Shown piece by piece: positions 1 to 7,810 of a stretch of 24,700 bases of DNA. The stretch comes from a virus. Below the pieces are notes generated by a model. That model was not told the origin of the DNA. It worked only from the letters and a program-made list of their open reading frames with translations, and did not search any database. Both the position numbers and the translations under genes were made by a program. How positions within the stretch are numbered: the first letter of the stretch is position 1; every line of letters begins with the position of its first letter. The stretch lies in the IMG/VR virus record IMGVR_UViG_3300013126_003818, positions 1 through 24,700 of that record; one strand, given 5' to 3'.

Positions 1-506
1 AACCCAGCAGCATCCAGAATCGCTAATGCGGCCGCCTCCACGTGTGGGTCAAGTCCAAAAAATGCACGAACGGCATCTGGGATTGGACGGGTTGTATTTG
101 TCATTGCAAGCATCTGGTCGTGACCAAAAGTGATGGCAAAACCATCGTCGTCGTGAACTTCTTCATCGCCAAAAATTACACCCGTGCAAGTGTGCCCAAT
201 TACCAATGAGGCAAATTTGGTGGCATCCATGCCGTTTTTTGTTTCATCTCCGGCCTCTTTGCGCCATTTGCGCACTTGGGCTTGCGAAACATTTGGACTA
301 ATGCGCAGTGTTACTCTTGGGCGTTCTGGCACATTGATGAAAACATCTTTGCGGCTCACCTTTGAGGCGATAGTCGAAGATAGTTTTTGAAGAAGTGTCT
401 CCTGCGATTCGGTATTTACTTCTTTAGACAACAACTTGTCTTCTTTGGTTTTTTTCGTGTTTGTTTGCTCTGTTGATTGATCATCAGAATACAATGATTC
501 GGCCAC
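1..506 (-). CDS. Probable tail assembly chaperone, 3' end outside window
   Basis: An open frame runs from a GTG at 506-504 off the left edge (168 complete codons, no stop). An AAAGGA Shine-Dalgarno lies about 7 bases upstream and supports this start. The N-terminal ~45 residues are polar and K/E/T rich. After them comes a compact domain with an RVTLRISP segment, and later DDDGFAITFGHDQ. No catalytic motif is visible. It is the gene directly after sheath and tube, the usual place of the tail assembly chaperone, which binds the tape measure protein during tail assembly. Many of these genes have a programmed -1 frameshift near the 3' end; that region is outside the window, so it cannot be checked. 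The assignment rests mainly on position. A minor tail or baseplate protein is the alternative. Confidence 0.5.
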   Translation of the reverse strand, partial: MAESLYSDDQSTEQTNTKKTKEDKLLSKEVNTESQETLLQKLSSTIASKVSRKDVFINVPERPRVTLRISPNVSQAQVRKWRKEAGDETKNGMDATKFASLVIGHTCTGVIFGDEEVHDDDGFAITFGHDQMLAMTNTTRPIPDAVRAFFGLDPHVEAAALAILDAAG

Positions 507-605
507 AAATTATCCTTTCGGTGGGTTGGGTATTAGCACTAAACTAGCAGCACTAATTTGTTGTCAGCGCAACAACCCTAAAACCCTCAAAAGGGGTATT
601 TGCAG

Positions 606-1118
606 TTAATTTGCAGCAGGTGTTGTAGCGGCTGGCGGGTTTACATCGCTTACTGAGAATGTAAGGGCGAAGGTTGTTGGGGCGCCAGAAGAAGAATCGC
701 CATCTGGTTCGGTCAAACCAACCAAGAGCGCATCCCTGTAGACGCGATCATTGGAATTGCTTGTTAGACCACAGTTGAAGGTTTGAACGGTTATGTCATA
801 AAAACCAACACCGACAAACTGTCTCAATTTTTTAATTGCTGTTGAAATTCCTTTAACGCCCGTATCATCATCGTAGTGGGCCGTCAGTGTAATGTCGCCA
901 ATTTCTGCAGGAGCACAAAGAACTGTTGGTCGCTTCGCGCCACCTTCGTAAATTTTCTCCACCGAAGCCGTGATTTCACCACCCGAGACCTGGGCGAACA
1001 AAAAGTTAGAGCCGGTTGCTGACTGGAATGCGGGTGGTGGTTCGGCGTTTGAACCTAGGGTTGTAATTCCCTTTGGTGTGATATAGGCCAAAACTTGCCG
1101 TTGTGATACTTTTGCCAT
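606..1118 (-). CDS. Tail tube protein (contractile tail)
   Basis: A 170-residue protein lying 10 bases after the sheath gene, the standard sheath-tube order in contractile-tailed phages. The tube monomer stacks as hexameric rings inside the sheath and carries DNA at ejection. A strong GGAGGAACA ribosome site before the ATG overlaps the end of the sheath gene. The sequence is beta-rich and Gly/Thr/Val rich, with a central stretch (about residues 45-130) of alternating hydrophobic strands and a Pro/Ala-rich tail (NPPAATTPAAN). It is about the usual length for tube proteins (140-170). No enzyme motif is seen. Tube identity follows from size, composition and neighbour; I cannot name a closer family. 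Confidence 0.75.
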   Translation of the reverse strand: MAKVSQRQVLAYITPKGITTLGSNAEPPPAFQSATGSNFLFAQVSGGEITASVEKIYEGGAKRPTVLCAPAEIGDITLTAHYDDDTGVKGISTAIKKLRQFVGVGFYDITVQTFNCGLTSNSNDRVYRDALLVGLTEPDGDSSSGAPTTFALTFSVSDVNPPAATTPAAN

Positions 1119-1128
1119 TGTTCCTCCG

Positions 1129-2601
1129 TTACGCAGTTACCGACGCAGTAAGACTTGACTTGACAATTTCAACTTCGATTCGGTCTCCGATACTGGAAAC
1201 ACGAACTCCGACTTTGGCTGTTACTTTACCATTAGCCAAATCAGCTGATGCATTTAGTTTAGCATCACATCTGACCGAATAACCGTAATCAATTCTTGTT
1301 CCATTTGGAGAGAACGCCTCAAAGAGTGCTCCGACGATTCGGTAGCCTTCAAGAACTGAAATCAATCTTGATTCAACTGCCGAGAAAATGCCGCCACGAC
1401 CGTCAATCGGCGCGAATACAATCGGTTCCAAGGCCCTGTATGCGTCCGTCACTACTGCATTAACCACATCCTGTGCTGTTATGTAACGGAAGTTTGTTGT
1501 GTCTTGTGACAAGGAACGCGCACCGTAAACTCTTACGGAGTTGTTGATAACGCGAATTGCATTCACGCACTCGTCATCCAGGCTGTTGCCGTTTGTGCGG
1601 TCAATATCGGTTACGACACCGCTGACAAATAGTGCCTGCGAGTTCAAGCCAGCATAGGGAACATGGGATCCAGACTGGTTGGTGATGGCTGATCTTTTGC
1701 CAGCAACATAACCATCTGGTGGAATCATTCTATTGACCCCGACCACTTCTGTTGGCGCATAAACCCACGGATAGTAAAGAGCGGCATGCTCAAGATTGGA
1801 ATTGTCGGCGATTAAGGTTTGCGCCCAAGTTTTTGCTCCTGCAATAGTGGTGTCACTGTTTGTGTGCAAAATAGCAACTCTGTTGTATTCATTCGCATGA
1901 TCAATAAGTGCCGCCATTACTGAGTCGCTTTGTGTTTCTGGGTTTGAAACCATTCCGGTCCCCAAAGCGTCATTGAACAAAGTCAAAGCGGTGTTATAGG
2001 TTGCTGCTGTAACGGACCCAATCGCATCGCTACCTGCCGACAAGGCAGCCAGAGCCGCAGTGGCCGGCATGTTCGTGCTGCCACCGAGGGATGCGACAAC
2101 ATACTTGCTGGCTTCCGCATGAAGATTTAATTTTCCAACAATCTGCTCTCTTGTCGAGCAGTTCCCCGTGGTTGCAATTTGTACCCCATCCTTGAATATG
2201 AGTACTGCTTTGGTCCCAGCCACTGTTCCTGCTGTGACCTGTGCGCCAATCGTTTCGCTCCAATCACCGGGGCCAGTTGCGTCAAGACGAACTGAAACTC
2301 CGGGAGTGGCTTCCCCATCCGACAAATTCAAAGTACCCTTTGTTGCCGCTGCGCCGACTACGCGAGCAATATAGCACTGAGTTCCGCCCTCTTCAAAAAA
2401 GGCTTCAACTGTTGGATAAAGCAAAGATCCAGTCATGTAACCGCCAAATTGATCAGTGAATTGTTCGAGGCTCAAACAAAGAACTGCCTCATCGGCGGGT
2501 CCTCGAAGTGCTTTGCCGACAAAAAATGCCTGCGATGCTTCGTTTAGAAGAGCAACCGATGGCCCGGAGCGGACCGAGGTGGAAATAACTACGCCTGGCA
2601 T
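1129..2601 (-). CDS. Tail sheath protein
   Basis: A 490-residue protein forming the contractile outer sheath of the tail. The N-terminus PGVVISTSVRSGPSVALL, followed by a FFVGKALRGPAD segment, is the hallmark start of phage sheath proteins, including the 'G-P-(A/V)' strand. A segment around residues 50-80 (YPTVEAFFEEGGTQCYIARV) is the typical sheath region where the ring locus is set by an F(F/L)xNGGxxCYVVRV-like motif. The C-terminal part (about 370-490) matches the conserved sheath C-domain pattern, with a long strand-rich stretch ending in IEVEIVKSS. A GCGAGG ribosome site precedes the ATG. It is somewhat short beside T4 gp18 and near many Gram-positive myophage sheaths. It defines the virion as a myovirus type. 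Confidence 0.93.
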   Translation of the reverse strand: MPGVVISTSVRSGPSVALLNEASQAFFVGKALRGPADEAVLCLSLEQFTDQFGGYMTGSLLYPTVEAFFEEGGTQCYIARVVGAAATKGTLNLSDGEATPGVSVRLDATGPGDWSETIGAQVTAGTVAGTKAVLIFKDGVQIATTGNCSTREQIVGKLNLHAEASKYVVASLGGSTNMPATAALAALSAGSDAIGSVTAATYNTALTLFNDALGTGMVSNPETQSDSVMAALIDHANEYNRVAILHTNSDTTIAGAKTWAQTLIADNSNLEHAALYYPWVYAPTEVVGVNRMIPPDGYVAGKRSAITNQSGSHVPYAGLNSQALFVSGVVTDIDRTNGNSLDDECVNAIRVINNSVRVYGARSLSQDTTNFRYITAQDVVNAVVTDAYRALEPIVFAPIDGRGGIFSAVESRLISVLEGYRIVGALFEAFSPNGTRIDYGYSVRCDAKLNASADLANGKVTAKVGVRVSSIGDRIEVEIVKSSLTASVTA

Positions 2602-2615
2602 GGTACCTCGCTAGA

Positions 2616-3050
2616 TTAGTTTGGATTGACTATGTTCTTGTTAGATGATACTTGTTTTTCTCCTACTGGTTCAGCAACTATTGTATCGTTCTCTAATTTT
2701 TGCTGATTTGCTACTGTATTAATTTTTGACTCAACTTTTGAAGCTTTAGGTTCTGGTTCGGATTGAGGAACAGTGGCTACTTTTACCGTCTCGGGAACAA
2801 CTGTGTCTGTTTCTGTCTTTTTCTTCTTTTTGGGCTTATTAAAATCCCCGTTTAGGGCAACAGAACCACCGGACAAGAGTTCGGCCACACGGGCCGATGA
2901 TGCTATTGCTGAGTCGACTGCCGCAACACCGAATGGCGGTAGTTGATTTCCGTTATCATCTATTACCAGCCAATATTGAGAATTGCTTGACAAAAGGACT
3001 GCACCATCAAAACCAGGGTCTTCTTGCTGGTTGCCTAAAGTTTTAAACAT
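2616..3050 (-). CDS. Hypothetical structural-region protein, low-complexity C-terminal half
   Basis: A 144-residue protein between the tail-terminator-like gene and the sheath gene. The first ~65 residues look folded: SQYWLVIDDNGNQLPPFG followed by a helix with SARVAELLSGGSVAL. The rest is a charged, low-complexity tail with a lysine run (KPKKKKK, about residue 73) and many V/E/T/K/P residues, probably disordered. I see no clear Shine-Dalgarno before the ATG at 3050; the upstream gene ends 14 bases away, so translation may be coupled. Function is unknown. Position suggests a small virion or tail assembly factor, and a DNA-binding tail is possible given the lysines. Confidence 0.65.
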   Translation of the reverse strand: MFKTLGNQQEDPGFDGAVLLSSNSQYWLVIDDNGNQLPPFGVAAVDSAIASSARVAELLSGGSVALNGDFNKPKKKKKTETDTVVPETVKVATVPQSEPEPKASKVESKINTVANQQKLENDTIVAEPVGEKQVSSNKNIVNPN

Positions 3051-3064
3051 ACTACAATAATAGA

Positions 3065-3697
3065 CTAATCAACCACGATTTGATTGACATAACCGTTTTC
3101 GGTAAATGCTCCACTAGGTCCTTTGGCTTGATAGTCAACTTCAATTTCACTGACGGTGGCAATGTCCTCACGGTGGACTATTTCATCTATGAGCAGGTTG
3201 TAGCTGATGTATCCCCCTGCCAAAACCCTGTCACCCTTCAAGAGAGTTAAGTCCGAAAACTCCTCTCGCATTGTTGTTTGATCAATTTGGGCTCGGAATG
3301 TGCCCCTTGGATCTGTCGCCTCCAAGCAGGGGGCATCAAGAAGTGCTGATCTTAAAACAACACAAAGTCGATCCCTCATTATTGTGGTTTGCTCAGATCC
3401 CTCGGTTCGTGACCAGACATAAGATCGCATTGAGTAGGTAACTCGGTAGAGGGGGTGCATGCCATCCCAGCCAATTTGCTCAAACGAGTTGGTTGATATG
3501 ACCAAAGTGATAATCGTTGGCCAGTGGTCCATGACCAAAGGTTCGTAGGTGAAATAATCCTCTGGGTCAGGCAAATCCCCTTGATTGGTGTTCCACCCGT
3601 TGCGATACTTAACTAGGCGCTTTGGCATCTCATTTTTTAAGTATGAGTTGACATAGTCTTTAGCAAACTGCGGTCCATGCATTAGGTAAAGCGTCAC
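3065..3697 (-). CDS. Probable tail terminator / tail completion protein
   Basis: A 210-residue protein. I place the start at the GTG at 3697, not the upstream ATG at 3736. The GTG overlaps the previous stop as GTGA and has a GAGGGA ribosome site about 8 bases upstream, while the ATG would force a 43-base overlap. The protein has a mixed alpha/beta pattern without enzyme motifs. It contains WPTIITLVISTNS and later RVTYSMRSYVWSRT, plausibly the strand pair of tail terminator proteins that cap the tail tube and join it to the head. The assignment rests on order: connector, virion morphogenesis protein, this gene, then sheath. Other neck proteins are possible. Confidence 0.5.
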   Translation of the reverse strand: MTLYLMHGPQFAKDYVNSYLKNEMPKRLVKYRNGWNTNQGDLPDPEDYFTYEPLVMDHWPTIITLVISTNSFEQIGWDGMHPLYRVTYSMRSYVWSRTEGSEQTTIMRDRLCVVLRSALLDAPCLEATDPRGTFRAQIDQTTMREEFSDLTLLKGDRVLAGGYISYNLLIDEIVHREDIATVSEIEVDYQAKGPSGAFTENGYVNQIVVD

Positions 3698-4170
3698 AAC
3701 ATTGACTCCCTCACTGCCGCAATATTTCCGTGACAAACATAAACTGCCGCGACCTCACCAGCCCTTTTGGCAAAACCGACTGGCTCATATACGACTTTGC
3801 GCTTTGGCATTTTTGTTGTTCCGTACTGATGGAACTTCGCATACTCAATACTTGTCCCAAATGTCGCATCCATTACGTCAATTCTGTTTGGTGGACCAGC
3901 AAGGGTGGTGAGGCTTCTAAATAATCTTCCAGTCCTTACCATCGTGCTTGTTCCGGGTTCATGCATCTTCTTCCAAGCGGCATACTGCGGATCAAGCGGG
4001 GACCACCCACCAGATGGGAGTCCACCCTGCCTGAAGTTTTCTTCGTTGGCGAAACGGAGCCACTGCTTTGCTCTCCATAGCATTGGTCGCATGTCGTTTG
4101 CGCGCTTCTTCATCATCACCATGCGGAGAATCGCTTTTTTTGCGTCAACCTTAATAACAATGGTTGACAT
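3694..4170 (-). CDS. Virion morphogenesis / tail completion protein (Mu gpG or P2 gpS-like, HK97 gp10-like)
   Basis: A 158-residue protein whose start overlaps the preceding stop as TAATG. An N-terminal basic helix-rich part (to about residue 50) leads into WSPLDPQYAAWKK and a TMVRTGRLFRSL segment. A C-terminal block holds EYAKFHQYGTTKMPKRKVV. The 'tGrLr-Sl ... YA.FHQ.Gt...P.R' pattern is the signature of the phage virion morphogenesis / HK97 gp10 group, neck proteins needed to finish head or tail joining. The context of connector genes and sheath agrees. No key segment is missing. Confidence 0.8.
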   Translation of the reverse strand: MSTIVIKVDAKKAILRMVMMKKRANDMRPMLWRAKQWLRFANEENFRQGGLPSGGWSPLDPQYAAWKKMHEPGTSTMVRTGRLFRSLTTLAGPPNRIDVMDATFGTSIEYAKFHQYGTTKMPKRKVVYEPVGFAKRAGEVAAVYVCHGNIAAVRESML

Positions 4171-4814
4171 TAGCTAATCCTGTTCTTGCGATACCTCTTA
4201 AGCATCATCAACTCGGTTTCAAGAAACCCAGTTTGAAGTGGAGCAACATTCCTTGTTTCTAAATCTTTTACGCCAACAACATCATCATGCATGTTCTGCA
4301 TTTCCCTGGTGGCGGCACGAAGGATTAACAATTTAAGCCCAGGTATTGAGGCCCCACCAAGTCCCCCCTGATACGTAACAGTGACTTTGTCGTCTGCGTA
4401 AGCAAACGGAATGTCAATACCAAAGCTTCTCACGACATAATCTTGATCAACGACCAAAGTGGTTTCAGTTCCGAGCAATGGTTGGTGTTTTACCAACGAG
4501 ACAGAAATAACGGGAGTGTTTTTAAGATAAATGGTTGTCGGTGGTTGGAGATATGTTGAGCTTTCAACTTGACTATTGTTAAAAGAATTGCCAGTTGGGT
4601 TTGAATTTACAAAAAAAGACGACATCGGTATCCCTGTGTGGGTGCTCTCTATGCGATGAACCTCTGTATATGTGGCAGGCTCTAACGGTCTACGCAAATA
4701 CATTTCCATTTCACTTTGAAGCCCTGCAAGAATAAGTTCAGCCGCATCCAGCTGTCTATTCGTGAGACTTATATCCATGTAGGTTTTTAGCTCAGCAACA
4801 CTAACAATAGTCAT
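4170..4814 (-). CDS. Head-tail connector protein (HK97 gp6-like)
   Basis: A 214-residue protein with an N-terminal helical domain, TIVSVAELKTYMDIS, then an amphipathic helix (DAAELILAGLQSEMEMYLRRPLE). This is the typical start of gp6/gp15-type connector adaptors, which form the ring below the portal. The C-terminal part has a YQGG segment and another helix (LKLLILRAATREMQNMHDD), again usual for this family. The middle (about residues 60-130) holds a longer, Ser/Asn-rich beta insertion. GGAAGG lies upstream of the ATG. The gene sits 6 bases after a small Arg-rich gene and overlaps the morphogenesis gene. Confidence 0.7.
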   Translation of the reverse strand: MTIVSVAELKTYMDISLTNRQLDAAELILAGLQSEMEMYLRRPLEPATYTEVHRIESTHTGIPMSSFFVNSNPTGNSFNNSQVESSTYLQPPTTIYLKNTPVISVSLVKHQPLLGTETTLVVDQDYVVRSFGIDIPFAYADDKVTVTYQGGLGGASIPGLKLLILRAATREMQNMHDDVVGVKDLETRNVAPLQTGFLETELMMLKRYRKNRIS

Positions 4815-4820
4815 TTGTGC

Positions 4821-5015
4821 TTACCTTCCAAGAGTTCTGGCGCGACGCAATCGTGCCCTTCTTCTTTCTGCCACCTCTTCACGAGTTTGACGACGAGCAT
4901 ATTCAAGTATCCGACCGGGGTTTCTGTTTCTTCTGCCAAACCCCAATACTCTGCCTATTCGGCGCGGGATACTGATGTCTTCATCTCCGGCTGTTGGAAC
5001 AAGTGGTTTTGGCAT
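4821..5015 (-). CDS. Small arginine-rich protein
   Basis: A 64-residue, strongly basic protein. After a short N-terminus (MPKPLVPTAGDEDISIPRRI) about a third of the residues are arginine, ending in RRRARLRRARTLGR. The helix-like spacing suggests a nucleic-acid or acidic-partner binding helix. The ATG has AGGGG 4 bases upstream, and the stop lies 6 bases before the connector gene, so the frame fits the operon. Function is unknown. Possibilities are a small head/DNA-packaging accessory or an RNA/DNA-binding peptide. The larger opposite-strand frame over this site has no such support. Confidence 0.6.
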   Translation of the reverse strand: MPKPLVPTAGDEDISIPRRIGRVLGFGRRNRNPGRILEYARRQTREEVAERRRARLRRARTLGR

Positions 5016-5063
5016 GAATCCCCTAGAAATCAGATTTGGCTATAGTAATGTTAGCACCAAGTC

Positions 5064-5612
5064 TTATCTGTCGCCGTTTGGTGGAGCCTCTATCAGTGGT
5101 TCGTTGGTGATTTTTGTGGCTGACTCTACTGGCACCCATGCTCGAGAATAAATGTGATTCTTGATTGCCCTATGCTTAATAATCGTCCCATCAACCAATA
5201 AATCAAGTTCATCTAAAGTCATGTTCAGGGCAATGCAAACTTCCTGTTCGGTCACGGATCCGGAAACAAACAATGTCCGAATAAGTGACGAAAGTTTCTT
5301 GGCCACCACCGAACCCCGACCGCGATTCATTTGGACATGAAGAATCATGGCATCTTTTTCAGAACAATTGACAAAGATGACGGGAACGGTTGACCCAATA
5401 ACTTCCTTGACTTGAGGGTTGCCAAGAGCGAGCAGATATCTTTCGTGGCCATCAATAATGGTCAAATCTTGCTCTCTTGCGACGATTGGGCAAATAATTC
5501 CGTGTTGAACAATTGACCGAGCCAAAACTGTCAAGTCAGGGGACACAATATATGTTGACCGCCAAGATGCTGGCCTTAAATCATTTGGGTTAACTAGTTT
5601 TACCTCATTCAT
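5064..5612 (-). CDS. ParB-like (IbrB-type) domain protein
   Basis: A 182-residue protein. I choose the ATG at 5612-5610: it gives an 8-base overlap (ATGAATGA) with the PAPS-reductase-like gene and has AAAGAGA upstream. A longer reading would run 200 bases into that gene. The N-terminal half is a ParB/sulfiredoxin-type fold: LARSIVQHGIICPIV (about 30-44), then IIDGHERYLLAL with GHER at 55-58, matching the G-x-x-R box. The C-terminal half has a helical segment (EQEVCIALNMTLDELDLLV) like a helix-turn-helix. The DNA partitioning motor is absent, so plasmid-style partition is unlikely. Its partner next door is IbrA-like, the pairing known from IbrA/IbrB regulators of E. coli prophages. Confidence 0.7.
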   Translation of the reverse strand: MNEVKLVNPNDLRPASWRSTYIVSPDLTVLARSIVQHGIICPIVAREQDLTIIDGHERYLLALGNPQVKEVIGSTVPVIFVNCSEKDAMILHVQMNRGRGSVVAKKLSSLIRTLFVSGSVTEQEVCIALNMTLDELDLLVDGTIIKHRAIKNHIYSRAWVPVESATKITNEPLIEAPPNGDR

Positions 5613-6729
5613 TGATGTCTCTTTCGTTTTGTATAATTTTTCCGGCTTTCGTTCCGGGGCCGGCAGGGTTTGCGGATGTTGTATGAACCGAACTAAGAAG
5701 CAAGTTTCTGATAAGCCAGTGAATTGGATACGAGGCAGGGTCTTGTGCCATTTTCTTTTTAAATGTGGAAACATATCTTCGGGATGCATTCTGCATTGTC
5801 GGCCCAATCATGTAATCGGAAATAAATTGGCTCACCCCATCTAGGCCATCCTGCGAATATGTCTCAACAACTTTGCTGGCATCAAAATCTGCCCATAATC
5901 TTCGTTGGGCATCAATTCGAGGAAAAACCCTAACTAGCTGGTCATAAAATTCTGGTTCGGTAGCAATTACATCGCCCAGGCGTCTAATGGCAATGGAGTG
6001 AAGGGGAATTCCCACTCGCGTGTTTGAGCCAGTCATCTCTGCCGAATCGTAATACTCGGAGTATTCACCGCCCGAATCTGTTATGTATTTGAATACATCA
6101 CTTGTCTGCCAGTCATAAATAACTTTGGCAAATTTAAGGGGTAAGCCTTTTTTGACGCCGTAGGGAGTGACGATGTAGTTCTCGTGAAGTTTTTGAACGC
6201 AAGATCTATATCGAATCATTGACTCATTCGCTCGCACACCAGTAATGAAAGCAGTTCTTCCTTTTTTGCCCTGCATTGTGTAGTAGTCAATAGATTCTTT
6301 TAGTGGTTCATCATGGCTCAGTCCAAAGTTTCTTGCCGTTATTGCAAATTCGGGCATCGGCCTAATCAGGCGTCCTTCGCGTTGACGCTTACCACTCCAC
6401 AAAAGCGCACTCTCCCTACGACCAAGAATCCAAATTTCTGCACCGTATGGCAAGCAATACCACTCCATGTCAACCCATGGATAATTTTTTACCTTCATTA
6501 CATAATCCAAAACCATGGGACTGACCATTTCTTCATCACGAAAAATGACTTTCACTGGGCCGAGTTTGCGCTCTTCGTGAACTTCTTTCGCTAGATAAAG
6601 AATGGCTGTTGAGTCTTTACCACCGGAAAATTGAATACAAACCGTGTCAAATGTGTCGTAAACATGGCGTATTCTTGCCCTTGCGGCATCTAGGCAAGAG
6701 GAATCAAGAAACAGCCTTTGACGGGTCAT
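5605..6729 (-). CDS. PAPS-reductase-like / IbrA-like adenine-alpha-hydrolase family protein
   Basis: A 374-residue protein of the PP-loop ATP pyrophosphatase / PAPS reductase fold. The nucleotide-binding PP-loop SGGKDST is at residues 35-41, followed by ILYLAKEV and VIFRDEEMVSP, the usual second strand. Further C-terminal is an ITGVRANES stretch with nearby RYRSC, typical of the family's substrate/thiol region. It lacks an obvious sulfate-assimilation context. It lies between two ParB-like genes with TAATG and 8-base overlaps, so the three are co-translated. This arrangement matches IbrA/IbrB-type pairs and, more distantly, DndC-type DNA sulfur modification enzymes. The reaction is unknown; activation by adenylation of a nucleic acid or protein substrate is inferred from the fold. 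Confidence 0.8.
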   Translation of the reverse strand: MTRQRLFLDSSCLDAARARIRHVYDTFDTVCIQFSGGKDSTAILYLAKEVHEERKLGPVKVIFRDEEMVSPMVLDYVMKVKNYPWVDMEWYCLPYGAEIWILGRRESALLWSGKRQREGRLIRPMPEFAITARNFGLSHDEPLKESIDYYTMQGKKGRTAFITGVRANESMIRYRSCVQKLHENYIVTPYGVKKGLPLKFAKVIYDWQTSDVFKYITDSGGEYSEYYDSAEMTGSNTRVGIPLHSIAIRRLGDVIATEPEFYDQLVRVFPRIDAQRRLWADFDASKVVETYSQDGLDGVSQFISDYMIGPTMQNASRRYVSTFKKKMAQDPASYPIHWLIRNLLLSSVHTTSANPAGPGTKAGKIIQNERDINE

Positions 6730-7460
6730 TAAAATTCACAGTGGGCTTCTAGGTAGTTAAGCAGCCGCTCTGCTGTCGTATTTCCATCTACTTCTGGCGT
6801 AGAGCGAAGCCACTTCACATAGTCGTACCATCTGGTTTGCTGCTCTACGCTGTCAAACACAATTGTGTATTGAACTACTGCTGTAGGTTTCTTTATATTG
6901 GGAATTGCCGAACTGCCAAGAGTGGCAACATTCATTTCACTTCCTTTGGGCACAGTAGGAGATTCTTCTTGAATATCCTCAACCATTGTGGGTGGGATAA
7001 ATTCACTGGATGTAAGTAGTTCGCTCTCTGAGTCGGTAACGGAGTGTTCTATTACCGCCATTTCAAATTCATCCATTCCGAGATCGGACATTAAATCTGA
7101 ATATTCGTTGCCCACATTGTTAATTAAATGCATAAGCAAATCTTCGTCATATCCGCCAAGGTCGGAAGTCCGATTGTCGGCATAGGCGAATGCCATCGCT
7201 TTTTGCTCATCGCCATCAAATACGGTGCAGGCTATTGAGTCCCAACCAAGACGTTTTGCTGCCTCGTATTGATGGTTGCCGGCAATAATTGTATATTTGC
7301 CATCGTTGTTTTGAACAACAACTATTGGTTTTACTTGACCAAACTCTTTGTAGGAAGATGCAATGGCATCAACATCGCCTAGTCGTGGATTGTTTTTCAA
7401 CGAGACCAGACTGCCGATGGGTATTGACAACGAGGCAAGGGATTCATGTATTCCGTTCAT
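6729..7460 (-). CDS. ParB-like nuclease-domain protein
   Basis: A 243-residue protein with a clear ParB N-terminal domain: SLKNNPRLGDVDAIASSY (about 20-37), FGQVKPIVVV, then IIAGNHQYEAAKRLGW with GNHQYEAA at 61-68, and a YADNRTSDLGGYDEDLL segment (about 113-130). NPR-GD, the GxH box and the 'NRTSDL..YD' box are standard in phage ParB-like proteins. The C-terminal ~100 residues are acidic and then form a helical end (WYDYVKWLRSTPEV) unlike the partition HTH, so it is a stand-alone ParB domain. It overlaps both neighbours (ATGA and TAATG). The role is unknown; regulation or DNA/nucleotide processing with the PAPS-reductase-like partner is inferred. Confidence 0.8.
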   Translation of the reverse strand: MNGIHESLASLSIPIGSLVSLKNNPRLGDVDAIASSYKEFGQVKPIVVVQNNDGKYTIIAGNHQYEAAKRLGWDSIACTVFDGDEQKAMAFAYADNRTSDLGGYDEDLLMHLINNVGNEYSDLMSDLGMDEFEMAVIEHSVTDSESELLTSSEFIPPTMVEDIQEESPTVPKGSEMNVATLGSSAIPNIKKPTAVVQYTIVFDSVEQQTRWYDYVKWLRSTPEVDGNTTAERLLNYLEAHCEF

Positions 7461-7810
7461 ACTTGAACTCTCACGTTTGCATTAAGTGTTCTGAGGGCAT
7501 CGACCTGGGTTCTTATGGAAAGAAGTTTTTCTCGTTTTGCCCTAACCAATGCCTCTGCACACTTGTAATCAAAATCCATGTCTGCAAGTTTGTAATCTGC
7601 CCATGCTTCTCGTTCTCGAATTGATCCCTTGGCAGAAAGATATTCTTTTGCCCATTCGCCTTTAAGTCTTGATTCCTTGCGCGCACTATCTTCGGCCAGT
7701 GATTCAAATGCTTCCGTGTGGTGTTCCAATTCATCAAGAAGCCCGATAATTCGCTCCTCTATCTCAATCTGACTAATCGGTGAAGTTCTAATTGATTGAA
7801 CTACATTCAT
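7457..7810 (-). CDS. Coiled-coil hypothetical protein
   Basis: A 117-residue protein. The start at 7810 gives an ATGA overlap with the RuvC-like gene and has AAAGGGA upstream; a longer frame (from 7888) would overlap by 82 bases and is less likely. The sequence is almost wholly helical, with heptad-like charged segments (IEIEERIIGLLDELEHHTEAF and REKLLSIRTQVDALRTL). No catalytic motif or cysteine cluster is visible. Length and placement fit a small accessory factor of the recombination cluster, for instance an oligomeric clamp or a Gam-like binder, but I do not recognise a family. Confidence 0.6.
   Translation of the reverse strand: MNVVQSIRTSPISQIEIEERIIGLLDELEHHTEAFESLAEDSARKESRLKGEWAKEYLSAKGSIREREAWADYKLADMDFDYKCAEALVRAKREKLLSIRTQVDALRTLNANVRVQV

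Noticed and set aside
535-556. Direct repeat AGCACTAA at 535-542 and 549-556 before the tail chaperone gene
   Set aside because: Only 8 bp; may be chance. No operator family recognised.
558-597. Two small hairpins after the tube gene: TTGTTG/CAACAA at 558-575 and ACCC/GGGT at 583-597 with TTTA
   Set aside because: Stems of 6 and 4 base pairs with poor T-tracts are too weak to call terminators.
3702-4177. Plus-strand frames of 64-90 residues opposite the morphogenesis gene
   Set aside because: The minus strand carries a recognisable gp10/gpG-like protein in a continuous operon.
5605-6729. Sulfate assimilation (true PAPS reductase)
   Set aside because: No sulfate pathway genes nearby, and the ParB-like partners on both sides point to an IbrA-like role.
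5064-7460. Plasmid-type partition system
   Set aside because: No ParA ATPase and no parS-like repeats seen; the ParB domains lack the usual C-terminal partition architecture.
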